64,000 bases of DNA from Hyaloperonospora brassicae (taxonomy: Eukaryota; Oomycota; Peronosporomycetes; Peronosporales; Peronosporaceae): NCBI GenBank assembly GCA_947650285.1, contig CANTFL010000988.1, positions 100,029 through 164,028 of the forward strand, in the 5' to 3' direction. How positions within the stretch are numbered: position 1 is the stretch's first letter; the number at the start of each line of letters is the position of its first letter. Positions 1 to 9,555 of this stretch are shown piece by piece. The notes under the pieces are model-generated. The model did not search any database. It saw only the letters and a program-made list of their open reading frames with translations, and was not told the DNA's origin. Made by a program: the position numbers and the translations under genes.

Positions 1-665
1 GGATATCTTGTTCTCCGGCTGAACGCATCCGTGCAGCCGCTTCACTGGTGACCTTGTTCGCGCAGAGCATGGAAGAAATCGTCATGCGCTGAAAGGCTGA
101 ATGCGTTGGGCAGAAACAACAAGTGCTCCCTTTCCCACAGAGCGACCCAACGGTGTTCATTCTATCAGCAACCATTAAAATCACTCAATGTAGTGACTGA
201 TGGCTAAGGGGGATGATGTAACGGGGTAAGCCCGTCACAGAAAATTTGATATATTTGTATCAATTTTTGAACATTGCCTATTTAGATAATGTTCAATCGA
301 CATTACTCGTAAGGAGTAAGATTGAAGGAATATTACCCCAGAGGGTAAAGTTTCTTTGATGGGTTGCTCTACCTGATGGTTGATGTTCACGTTACATCAA
401 CCAGATTAACCACCAATCGCTTCTGGACGTGCGCATTGGGTGATGAGCAAGAAACCCACATGGGATATTGTAGTTTAATATAGATAGCTCAAGACAAAGA
501 TGCTTTAATACGAAACATAACTATATTCGATACAATCCTACTTTTTCCCTTAGACAGAGCTTTCGAATTCTGCCTACTTCGCTGCGCTTCTTCACGCCAC
601 GTGTACGTGACGTCGGGTGCACACAGCCTTGTGTTGATTTGACACAAGGTTTTTTCGGTTGTACA
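1..665 (+). mobile_element. 3' end of a gypsy-like LTR element (truncated by window edge)
   Basis: Positions 1-216 match, in reverse complement and without a difference I can see, positions 1826-2040 of element A. They are therefore the last part of the internal region next to a 3' LTR. A purine tract (TAAGGGGGATGA, 205-216) lies directly before the LTR at 217-665, as expected for a plus-strand polypurine tract, so gag-pol of this copy should read on + and lie left of the window. On the minus strand 1-216 would hold the start of the antisense frame seen in copies A and B. Only the end is visible, so completeness of this copy is unknown. Confidence 0.8.
217..665 (+). repeat. LTR (3' LTR of the left element)
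   Basis: It starts TGTAACGGGG and ends in a degraded ...TTGTACA. It is near-identical to the reverse complement of the LTR at 1379-1825. It contains the family hairpin CCTTGTGT/ACACAAGG (627-634 with 642-649). The outer end (650-665) is the only part that clearly differs from the sister LTR. Confidence 0.8.
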
Positions 666-1373
666 TAGGGCCACCGCTATCGAAGGAATGGCCCTAAACC
701 CTTTCGTAGCCTTGATTACACATGTCTTGTACGGTCGCCACAGTTGTTCTTGAACACAATTAATATAGCTACTGAGCATACAACTTAACCTACATCGCGT
801 ATGTTATGCCATAAAAATTAAAATTATATCTGTGTTTTTCTTGTAAACGATTATTATTTTAAAGAGCTTTGTAGAATATTTCGTCCAGCAATCGCTGATT
901 ATATTCCGATTGGGGGCAAAAACAGCTTAGTGCACTCAAAATGGCAAGGATTTGATACCGAGGCCACTGCCGCGGACTTAGCTTCCACTTACCAGCCTTG
1001 ACTTCAAAGTGGCCCTCGGAACGTAGCATTCCAGGTACACTTTCCACTCCAATGGAACCTATTCCAACGATTTCGCAGAATTGTAAACTATGTAAAACCA
1101 CGAGCTTTACTTATGACGCAGCTTGTCGTCTACTATCTGTTACTGCGAGCTCGAGTTGTGGTGCCACGTTAGATACGTACGCTTTTCTAGCCCACATACA
1201 ACAGCGTTTACAGCATACGCATATATGGCGAGTTGTCGGCGGTGTGTGCGTTTCGATATGACTCTAGTGATGCACAGTTGTAAAGCCGTTATTTACGAGT
1301 CTAAACTGTAAATTAAAGTCACCTTCGATGCGTGCTAAAGCGTGAGCTGCAACACCATACCCTGCTTCTCTCT
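666..1373. other. Spacer between two inverted LTR elements
   Basis: About 700 bases between the left element and element A. I see no gene, RNA or domain here; open frames on both strands are short and resemble nothing I know. Confidence 0.5.
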
Positions 1374-1378
1374 ATATG
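1374..1378. repeat. Target site duplication of element A, left copy (ATATG)
   Basis: ATATG directly before the LTR start at 1379; the same five bases follow the other LTR at 9551-9555. Five-bp duplications are the usual product of Ty3/gypsy integrases. Confidence 0.9.
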
Positions 1379-1825
1379 TGTTACGGGGCAACCCTTGTGT
1401 CAATTCAACACAAGGTTGTATGCACCCGACGCCATGTACACGTGGAGTGAAGAAGCGCAGCGAAGTAGGCAGAACTCGAAAGCTCTGTCTAAGGGAAAAA
1501 GTAGAATTGTATCGAATATAGTTATGTTTCGTATTAAAGCATCTTTGTCTTGAGCTATCTATATTAAACTACAATATCCCATGTGGGTTTCTTGCTCATC
1601 ACCCAATGCGCACGTCCAGAAGCGATTGGTGGTTAATCTGGTTGATGTAACGTGAACATCAACCATCAGGTAGAGCAACCCATCAAAGAAACTTTACCCT
1701 CTGGGGTAATATTCCTTCAATCTTACTCCTTACGAGTAATGTCGATTGAACATTATCTAAATAGGCAATGTTCAAAAATTGATACAAATATATCAAATTT
1801 TCTGTGACGGGCTTACCCCGTTACA
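1379..1825 (-). repeat. 3' LTR of element A
   Basis: 447 bp, TGTTACGGGG...CCCCGTTACA, with near-perfect 10-bp terminal inverted repeats (far longer than the usual TG...CA). Inside it is a string of small inverted repeats: CCTTGTGT/ACACAAGG (1393-1400, 1408-1415), GGTTGATGT/ACATCAACC (1640-1648, 1656-1664), then TTACCC/GGGTAA, TTACTC/GAGTAA and TTGATA/TATCAA stems toward the internal edge. It is called the 3' LTR because the polypurine tract abuts its right edge on the minus strand. Confidence 0.85.
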
Positions 1826-1837
1826 TCATCCCCCTTA
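1826..1837 (-). promoter_or_regulatory. Polypurine tract of element A
   Basis: On the minus strand TAAGGGGGATGA sits directly against the 3' LTR. It serves as primer for second-strand DNA synthesis in LTR elements. Its position fixes gag-pol on the minus strand and shows that the + frame starting here is antisense. Confidence 0.75.
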
Positions 1838-1866
1838 GCCATCAGTCACTACATTGAGTGATTTTA

Positions 1867-3858
1867 ATGGTTGCTGATAGAATGAACACCGTTGGGTCGC
1901 TCTGTGGGAAAGGGAGCACTTGTTGTTTCTGCCCAACGCATTCAGCCTTTCAGCGCATGACGATTTCTTCCATGCTCTGCGCGAACAAGGTCACCAGTGA
2001 AGCGGCTGCACGGATGCGTTCAGCCGGAGAACAAGATATCCAAGACTCAGCAGCAGATGTCAAGTCACCTGCTGCTGCCAATAAGCAGCCTGCAACTCCC
2101 GTAGTTGCAGGAACACGTGGTCATCCACGTGCTGCTCCTTCACCCGCAGCTTCGGCTGCGGGAAGTAGTACCATGGAACAAGATACCGAGATAGAGTTGG
2201 TCTATACGGTCAATTCGGATTCTCCATCCGACTCGAAGCCGTGCGCAGAGCCGGACCGTAAGGTCTCGAAATTGACGACTGCTGCGCCTCGCGGCAGTCT
2301 TGATAACGACTTACGCCATGAGATGTTCGATTCATCCGCGATTCTATGAGCTCGACGCCTGGATCGAACCGATCGCGCTCCTATTCGTACGAGGCGATTG
2401 CGAAACATGAGGACGTAATCCCTCATGAGAATGTCTATAACTCTTCGCGGAGTCATCGTATCCATAGCCGCAGCGACACTAGCTATTGCGGCGATCGTAG
2501 TGCTAGCTCTCATGTTGCCACCACGTAGGAGTAGCAGGATCGCAACGCGTTTCGATCTGCTCCTGAGAACAAGCCATGGACGCCTACATTGAGCGAGTTG
2601 AGACAGTGGTATGGCTATACCACTAGAACTTTTCGAATCCCACTCTTTGACTCGTCAAGGATCCATGGACTTGATCCCAGTGCAAACAATTATCGCACCG
2701 AGCATGAATTTTACATCGATTTCTTTTTCAGACATCGATGGTACCACGGCAACCACAAACGAGACGAATTCTCGTTGGTTATGGCGTGGAATTTTTTCAT
2801 CTTCAACATTGAGGATGTTGGCCGTGACACTTGGCTGAACAAACTTACTGAGGCTCGCAATAAGTTTGAGCAGAAGTCCATAACCAGTGCTCGGTTTAAA
2901 TGGCACCGATTGTCTCGAGAGGCACGATTATCTTGTCTCTCGTGGGGAGAGAAACGTGAGAGTTGTGTTGACAACTTTGTCCGCACCCCGACGGAGGTCT
3001 TCGTTTCTAATCATGCCGTATTGGAGGGTACGCATCTCGTCTGAGATGCACAAAGGAATTGAGCCTTTACAATCCCTTTACGAACGCGCCGGGTGTTTGT
3101 TCGACGTTGGTACTCCATCGTCAAAGGGTGCGTCTCATCGTACTGCGTGACGAGACTGGGCGCATCCATCATCAGCTGTGAGCTGGGCTCACATCTGTTC
3201 CATGAGTGCGGATACCACCGCCACTGGACGAGGTAACTCGTCATTGATCCTGAATCGTCACGGTGGTTCAAGATACACTCCACAAGGAAACGTTGACCAC
3301 CATGTGAGTCCACCAAAGGATGTGTAGGAGGAGAGAAGCCGTCTGTCAAGACGTTCGACTCACCATCTCGACCAATACGAGATGTATCGCGAAATCGATC
3401 GATTGCGCGAGGATTTGGAGCACGATCGGGACATTCGCTACACTCTGATCGATTCCGTGCGACAACACCGCAAGGATCGGGAGGCTGATCGGGCGAAAGA
3501 TCGTGCCGACTACGCCCTCGCCCAGCTTCAGGTTGAGCGTGGTGTCCACTCTCTCGAAGAGCTGTCCCCAGCTCTTCGACGAGATATCTCTGAACTTCGT
3601 GGAGAGGTCTCTTCGTTACGCGTCCAGACTGATCGTCTGGAGCGCGAGCGCAAGATTCTAATGGGGCTTCTTGAACGTGGGGGTATTTTCATCGTCGGAA
3701 GAGGGCTCGTACTTACAGTACGGGTGGAGACGCCCCACGTAAAATGTAGGATGAGTACGCATCCTACGTGGCAGCTCGATCGTGTATGCGTTGCCTTGTC
3801 GGTGCAGCACACGAGAAGGCCGATGTGTTTGGGCAGTAGTTTGATGCTGCCCACGTAG
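1867..3858 (+). pseudogene. Antisense frame of element A (leucine-zipper protein), decayed
   Basis: Three open pieces in order (about 1867-2349, 2589-3044, 3382-3858) correspond to the nearly continuous antisense frame of copy B (18656-20590). The first is Ala/Pro/Ser-rich with an acidic patch. The second carries the conserved block RIPLFD..HGL..SA.N.R.E..FY.D.F.RHRWY.GN.KRD..SL..AWN, about half identical to B with mostly conservative changes. The third is a highly charged coiled coil with four leucines exactly seven apart (codons at 3595-3660), all four also present in B. Amino acids are kept better than would be expected for a chance frame, so the family protein was probably real. This copy has stops and shifts near 2350, 2530 and 3045-3380 and cannot make it. 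Function is unknown. Confidence 0.7.
3011..3349 (-). pseudogene. Chromodomain at the C-terminus of integrase, element A
   Basis: The frame contains a typical gypsy chromodomain: QRFLVE.ILNHRDD, then SYLVQWRWYP.SWNRCEP, then LVTQYDETHP. Chromodomains bind modified histones and steer chromoviral integration. A Trp of the YLVQWRGYP..WN.WEP core is replaced (WNRCEP), so the aromatic cage is probably damaged. It is encoded antisense to the + frame 1867-3858. The reading frame is cut off from the GPY/F part upstream. Confidence 0.75.
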
Positions 3859-5226
3859 TTACTACATGTCTAGGTAAGGTTACCGTAGATAGTAGGACTA
3901 AGTCGCCTTTAATAAATAAAAGAACATTTGCTCTTCCGTTCTTATCAGTGTTCCATTTCTGCTGGTCCACCTTGTGAGCGATGGAATCGTTCACGAAACG
4001 GACCACTGCTTCACAAGTCAGCCGAAATCTTTCTACTGACTCGACATTGTTTTGTTCAGTTCGCTTTGTGCGAATTGCAGAAAGAGTCATTTCCTCTTTC
4101 TGTTCATCAGCGAGGGTGTCATCATCCTCGCTAGAATAGTCGTTGGCGATGCTGAAAATACCAGCATCGTCATCATGATCTGATTCTATAATAGCGTCAT
4201 CGCTATTATTAAGATGATCTTCTTCGTCGTCAGTATGATGCCGATGTCGACTTGATCGACATCAGTATCATACGTGACGACGTTAGCGTCGACACGCGAT
4301 GAGAAAGACCCAGAACGGTTTGTACTCGAGCAAGTCCCTGCCCCGTATCCAAGAGTCACACTCGAACAGGGAGGGCAGACTTCGCTCCAACTTGGGAACG
4401 AGTGGACGTATCAGCGAAGAATCTCTTCGAGGGCAGGATTTTCACGTTCCGTCTGACCATCTATTTCAAAATAGTCAGATTTGGGCATCTTCAACCGCGT
4501 TCAGAGTGGTCTAAACACGGACTGCCAAAACTCCGCCGTGAATCGAGGATCACGGTCGGACACAAGTTCACGGGGTAACCCGTGAAGTCGAAAAGCGTGT
4601 CGATATGGACACGAGAACAGCCCTGTGCCGTGATCGACTCGGGTGCCAACGCAAGATGTACCATCTTGCTGAACCGGTCAGCGAACACGAAAGTACCAAT
4701 ATTCTTGTGGTCTTCTATGAAAACCCGAAGAATAATTCCATTGAAACGGACTGCCAGCACTCTTCCGGGACAGGAAGAGGCTGTAATTGTTTACGGGAAG
4801 AAGGACTAGGCTTCACCCGTTTACAAACCTCGCAAGCAAGAATGTACTCGCGCACGAACTGATAGTGGCGGGGCCAGTAAAAGTCACGACTTACCGTAAG
4901 GCAAGTCGTTCCCTACCACGATGCCCGCCTGTTGGAGCTTCGTGACACTCAAACATGATGCGTAAACGCAAATCATCATGATCGGGAACGACGACACGAG
5001 GTGTATCGTCGGCAACTGCTGTGTAGTACAGCAGGCCATTGCGAGTCGTATACCGATCCAACGAGGAACGGTATAGAACCGGCAAATCCGACAAGGATTT
5101 CCGGAACGGGTTCGTAAGATGACCCATCAAACGAAGGAGAATCACATCTTCTGTGTATGCTTTCCGCACGTCGTCGAGTAAAGGCGATGACGGCACACTG
5201 ACTGACAGCGCCGCAACAGTGGGCAA
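3764..5226 (-). pseudogene. Integrase relic, element A
   Basis: Minus-strand pieces show, in order, the zinc-binding H2C2 region (4891-5226; ...FECHEAPTGGHRG..), part of the DDE core (4491-4760; [19 protein letters not shown]) and the C-terminal part before the chromodomain (3764-4090; LTCEAVVRFVNDSIAHKVDQQKWNTDKNGR). Between them the frame shifts several times. Compared with copy B, about 110 bp are missing near 4375-4385, which removes codons around the NNSVHASTQHTPFYVNG block. The integrase cannot be active. Confidence 0.75.
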
Positions 5227-5229
5227 GAC

Positions 5230-5478
5230 CTATCTGTCTGCGCGTGTTGTCGGCTCGAAATCGGGCCGACGTGATAGCGCATCAGCGACGACGTTAAGTA
5301 GTCCTGGTTTGTATTCCACGGAGAAGTTGTACTCCGCGAAGAAAGACAGCCACATCGCCATCCTTTGCGAGAGGTGTGTACTGTGTACGGCCGTTCGTAG
5401 TGACGCATGGTCCGTATATACGATGAACGGTATATATCCTAAGAGATAGACGCAAAACTTAACCAGTGCATATTTCAT
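5230..5478 (-). pseudogene. RNase H / connection relic, element A
   Basis: The minus-strand frame keeps MKYALVKFCVYLLGYIPFIVYTDHASL, SQRMAMWLSFFAEYNFSVEYKPG and ADALSRRPD, the standard end of gypsy RNase H. The YTDHASL aspartate is present. The frame is broken upstream, where it should join RT. Confidence 0.75.
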
Positions 5479-5759
5479 AGCAAAGCGTTCTTTGTCATGG
5501 ACTGGATAATTACGATCAGTTGCTTGCAGGTGATGTGCTCTGCGCCATCTGTGTAAAATTGCATCAACGAACAGCCAATCACAAAATCGCTGGCGTCGCA
5601 GACCATATAGAACGGTCTGTCCTGATCTGCAATCGCCAGAATGGGCGATTGAATCAAGATCTGCTTGATACCTTCGAAGGAACGCTGACAGTCAGTGTTC
5701 CATGACTACTTCACATTTTTCTTAAGTAAACAAGAAAGATACATAGTCATCTCGGAGTA

Positions 5760-6506
5760 TTAGCGCGAGTATTTGTGCGAGTACGCCGATAGTCCAAGGA
5801 ACTTCCTTAGTCCCTTGACATCGACTGGCACAGGCCAGTCGGTGGTCGCCTTGATATTTTCGGGATCAGGGCGCACGCCGTGTTTACCCACGATACACCC
5901 GAGAAGTGGTATTTCTCTAGCCGCATATATTTCCCTTCTTGAGGATGGCGTACAACTTATGCTTGCGCATACGTTGAAGAACCTGACGAACGTGCGTTCT
6001 ATAAACTTTAACGTCCGTCTTCCCGTCCATACCCCGACTATGGACGAACACATCGTCAAAGTAACTTAGTGCGAAATCTCGCACCGGTCTTAACATATTT
6101 GTAACACATTTGTTAAATGTTGCAGGGGCGTTAATCAGCCATGTGGTATCACTAGCCAATCCCACATTATACCAATGGGAGTGCTCACTGCCGTGTACGG
6201 GATGTCCCGTTCACGCATGAGGAATCGATAGAATCCATTCATCAGATTCATGGAAGAGATGATGGTAGTATACATACCATCTACAATTACGTACGACCTC
6301 ATTATTGGCGTCTAAAACGGTACCGTTGCAGCATTCAACTTGTTGAATTCGTGCACTATCTGACACCCTCCTGTGTCTTTATGCACGCAGAAGGTCGGAG
6401 AGCTGTGAGTGGATGTCGATTCCCTACCATGTCCCGCTGCAAAGCGATCAGCAAATAACTTGTCGATCGCTAGGACTTGTTCACGAGGCAGTGGCCACCG
6501 CTTCAT
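5760..6506 (-). pseudogene. Reverse transcriptase relic, element A
   Basis: Pieces in order from 6506 down: LPREQVLAIDKLFADR and SSPTFCVHKDTGG (fingers), a broken middle, then SYFDDVFVHSRG (5917-6165) holding the catalytic Y-x-D-D motif, and LLGCIVGKHGVRPDPENIKATTDWPVP..KGLRKFLGL (5760-6059). The order and motifs are those of Ty3/gypsy RT. At least two frame breaks make it inactive. Confidence 0.8.
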
Positions 6507-6545
6507 GCCACAGTACTTCGAGCCTGGTTTGAGCTCGATCTCGTG

Positions 6546-7951
6546 TCAAGTGCCTTTATCCTTAGGCAGCTCGCAGGGTACGGATTCAGGGAAAACATCC
6601 TTGAATACGATCAAATCCTCATACAAAGGATTTGCCTGAATCGACTCCCAGGATTGAGACGTGTATCGCTCAATCCGAGTCTTCTCCTCGAAGAAATTTT
6701 CGTCCATCAATGAGCTGCTGAGAACCCGTTCGCTTTCAGCAAACACTGTTGCCGACCGAACATCGGCCACATACTCATCCTCTGTGGCGAGTATGCAGAT
6801 ATGCTTGACCTTGTCACTACGCGGATCACGCAAGAACCGTTTGGGTTAAAGCGTTGTCAATTGAGTTATCTCCGAAGTTAACTTCGAAGGCACAATCAGA
6901 TCAATTGTATAAGCGCTTATACTTGATCCTTCATTTACCAAGACGTTCAACGTCCCGGTTTCTTCCTGGCAACTTGTTCAACATGTTTTTGAGGGCCTAA
7001 TTCATCAGCACGTAACTCTAAAGGAATTCCTTTCTCTTGAACGTGGAGAATTATTCCCTCGACGTCTTCCGACGGTGGATGTGCCACCCCATTCAGGGAC
7101 TGATACTCTACGGTCGACTCTTCAGTCGAAATAGGATGACCGTGTTGTCCTTTGGTCGCAACGGGTTTCTTCTTTCTAGGATGTTGCCCGCCAGGCATAC
7201 ATCCATGTCCCGACCCACTCGACTTATTCGAGTGATTAGCCTTCGGCTCTGTCTGTACTTCTGTACAGCCGCTAAGAGCTTGCTCCACAGTGTAGTGATC
7301 ATCTACACTGAGGTCTTGTGTTGTAGTGCAAACGACTGTACCGCAAGTGAGGCCATCGCACTCATTCGCAGTATATCCGCACGCTTGTAGACGCTCCATG
7401 ATGTTCATTAGATGACCATCTGATAAACAAGCGGCAGGCATCTTCACGGATCGATGCTGCCAGCTCACCCTTGACTGGTACCTTCTGAGCCAAGGTAATC
7501 CCAGGATGACATCAAATTGTCATCCAGATCCAGTGCGATGAAATCATCATCGTACTGTTCGCCCTCTAACGTGTAGTAAATTCCCACTCAACGTTTTCCA
7601 ACGGTTATCGATGCGCCTGTAGCGAGACGCACTCTCATCCTCGTTGAAGGGATGTCGCGCTCAACGAACTTGAGCCTACGACCCTATAGTGACTGGCGAC
7701 GAACAAAGTTGTTCGTCGCCCCACAGTCAACTAGAGCACGGAGTGACAAATTGTTTGTCGCTTGTAAATTCAAGCTGATGAGTGTCACTTCATCACCAGG
7801 TGCAAAGCCACATATCAATTGTGTATCTGGAGCAACTTTCGTCAAGAGATTTGCAAATCCTCTTGAGATTACTGGATCAGTAGGGCGCTCCGCTAATACT
7901 GACCCCGACCATTTTTTGATGGTCCGCTTCGCTGTTGCGATTTCGGAATAG
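6546..7951 (-). pseudogene. Aspartic protease and protease-RT linker, element A
   Basis: On the minus strand, codons near 7700 give the retroviral-type protease motif (ALVDCGATNNFV in both A and B), followed by the QYDDDFIALDLDDNFDVILG flap/end region near 7500 and a 173-aa open linker (6947-7468) ending KKPGR. This 1.4-kb stretch is almost identical to copy B 23,340-24,720, while the flanks of the two copies differ clearly. Stops separate protease, linker and RT. Confidence 0.65.
6907..6922. repeat. Perfect 16-nt palindrome inside a longer inverted repeat
   Basis: GTATAAGCGCTTATAC, itself enclosed by GATCAA (6899-6904) and TTGATC (6923-6928). The same block occurs in copy B near 23,620. It is one of the densest points of the hairpin chain that runs through this element family. 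Confidence 0.85.
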
Positions 7952-8001
7952 CTTCGGACCTACGACAATTGCTCTTCCTGTCAAACGGTTGCTCATTTCG
8001 C

Positions 8002-9053
8002 TCAGTACTGGTCGGTACTGAGTAGGGCACTACATTCGTAAGCGTAGTGTCCTAGCTTCTGACAACGATTGCACTTTTGCAATCGCTTGCTGTTTGAAGA
8101 GCAAGGTCTCTCGCTCTCAACATAACAGAGGTCCATGGGTTCTGGACGTCTAGTCTCTAGTCGTCTCGGTGGACGATACGAGCTAGAGCTAGCACGAGCC
8201 TGTATCATGCTAAATTCTTCCTGTTCCTGTTCCGCAGCCGCGGTTGCTTGTTCAAGCGTATCCAGCTCTAAGCGGAACAGGTGATTCCTGACGGGACCAT
8301 CTGCGAGCCCTTGTATGAACACAGTAATCAACGTGTGTTTATGTACAGGGTTAGCAGTTATACTACTCGCGAGGAGTCGTATATGCTGAGCATAAGCGCG
8401 CACATCACGCTCACCCTGTTTGAGTTTCAGGAGCTCAGATCGAGCCCTGAACACAGCCCGAGGAGGTTCAAACGTTTGTTTGAGCCGGTTTTAAAGGCTT
8501 CTAGCGATCCGAAAGCATATGGGTCGCTCATCTCGAGCCCTAAGGCCCAAGTCTTGGCATGTCCTGACAAGTGGGATTGAGCAAATGTTAGTTTAATTTG
8601 ATCATCGTCGATACGACGTGCCTTTACGGCTCTGTCTGATTCGACGAACCATAACAACAGGGAGGCTTCCTCGACTCCTCTTTACTTGGGGATATCAATC
8701 TTCAAGATTTCGGGATGACGCGTGTGTGTCGTTCCGCTCACAGCAGTATTCACGTGCTGCTGTCTCAACAGCTCTGTCTGTTGAGCACCAAGTTCTCTCA
8801 ACTACTCGGCCTGTTGAAAGTCTTGCTGGCGAAGCAAGGCTACCTTTTCTCTTTCGGCGACAAGTTCATTTCGAATAAACCTGGCTACAGTGGCATATTG
8901 TTGGTCCCTGTCGATAGACTCCAACATGGCGATGACGGCAAATTCGCCGACCGTAGAACGCATTCGTTCTACCGCCCTCCATTCGATGTCACTCAAATGG
9001 TCAAAGCCTTCACGCGTAAGGTGAAAGCTCTCCTCCCTATCCAATAGGTTCAT
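8002..9053 (-). pseudogene. Gag relic, element A
   Basis: Minus-strand pieces from 9053: MNLLDREESFHLTREG.. (start of gag, about 50 bp inside the 5' LTR), a capsid part (8427-8657; FAQSHLSGHAKTWALG.EMSDPYAFGSLEAFK) and the C-terminal part (8002-8454; LLKLKQGERDVRAYAQHIRLLASSI) with an intact zinc knuckle CNRCQKLGHYAYEC. Gag forms the virus-like particle and binds element RNA. Frames are interrupted between 8657 and 8802 and near 8450. Confidence 0.75.
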
Positions 9054-9091
9054 GTCGGATGAGGTGGTTGTGGTTGCTGGACGGACTCCAA

Positions 9092-9102
9092 GATTGATGC
9101 CA
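9092..9102 (-). promoter_or_regulatory. Candidate primer binding site of element A
   Basis: On the minus strand, two bases inside the 5' LTR, the sequence TGGCATCAATC begins with TGG, as expected for pairing to the CCA end of a tRNA. The matching tRNA cannot be named from the sequence alone, and copy B does not have an obvious TGG at this place. Confidence 0.35.
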
Positions 9103-9104
9103 GG

Positions 9105-9550
9105 TGTAACGAGGCACGCCTTGTGTCAATTCAACACAAGGCTGTGTGCACCCGACGTCACGTACACGTGGCGTGAAGAAGCGCAGCGAAGTAGGCAGAA
9201 CTCGAAAGCTCTGTCTAAGGGAAAAGTAGAATTGTATCGAATATAGTTATGTTTCGTATTAAAGCATCTTTGTCTTGAGCTATCTATATTAAACTACAAT
9301 ATCCCATGTGGGTTTCTTGCTCATCACCCAATGCGCACGTCCAGAAGCGATTGGTGGTTAATCTGGTTGATGTTCCGTGAACATCAACCATGAGGTGGAG
9401 CAACCCATCAAAGAAACATTACCCTCTGGGGTAATATTCCTTCAGCCTTACTCCTTACGAGTAATGTCAATTGAACATTATCTAAATAGGCAATGCTCAA
9501 AAATTGATACAAATATATCAAATTTTCTGTAACGGGGTCACCCCGTTACA
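9105..9550 (-). repeat. 5' LTR of element A
   Basis: 446 bp, TGTAACGAGG...CCCCGTTACA, about 96% identical by eye to 1379-1825. It keeps the hairpins CCTTGTGT/ACACAAGG (9119-9126, 9134-9141) and an even longer GGTTGATGTTC/GAACATCAACC with a 3-nt loop. Transcription of gag-pol would start in this LTR on the minus strand. Confidence 0.85.
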
Positions 9551-9555
9551 ATATG
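9551..9555. repeat. Target site duplication of element A, right copy (ATATG)
   Basis: Identical to 1374-1378; it marks the right edge of the insertion. Confidence 0.9.

Larger units (their letters stand above)
1379..9550 (-). mobile_element. Ty3/gypsy chromoviral LTR retrotransposon, copy A (defective)
   Basis: An 8.17-kb element read on the minus strand: 5' LTR (9105-9550), gag, protease, reverse transcriptase, RNase H, integrase with GPY/F region, chromodomain, polypurine tract, 3' LTR (1379-1825). Both LTRs end in TGTNACG.../...CCCCGTTACA, and the element is flanked by a perfect 5-bp duplication ATATG (1374-1378 and 9551-9555), so this is one insertion. All gag-pol parts are broken by stops and frameshifts. 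An open frame on + (1867-3858) runs against pol from the 3' LTR. The LTR pair is about 96% identical by eye, so the insertion is not very old although the coding part is ruined. It may have moved with help from another copy, or decayed after a partial gene conversion of the LTRs. Confidence 0.9.

Noticed and set aside
7037..7390. 117-aa open frame on + over the protease linker (also at 23753-24139)
   Set aside because: Shadow of the minus-strand linker, which has the family-conserved reading; the + frame has no motif and no zipper-like conservation.
9551..9555. Alternative of a longer target duplication around element A
   Set aside because: Bases beyond ATATG do not match on the two sides; five is the limit.
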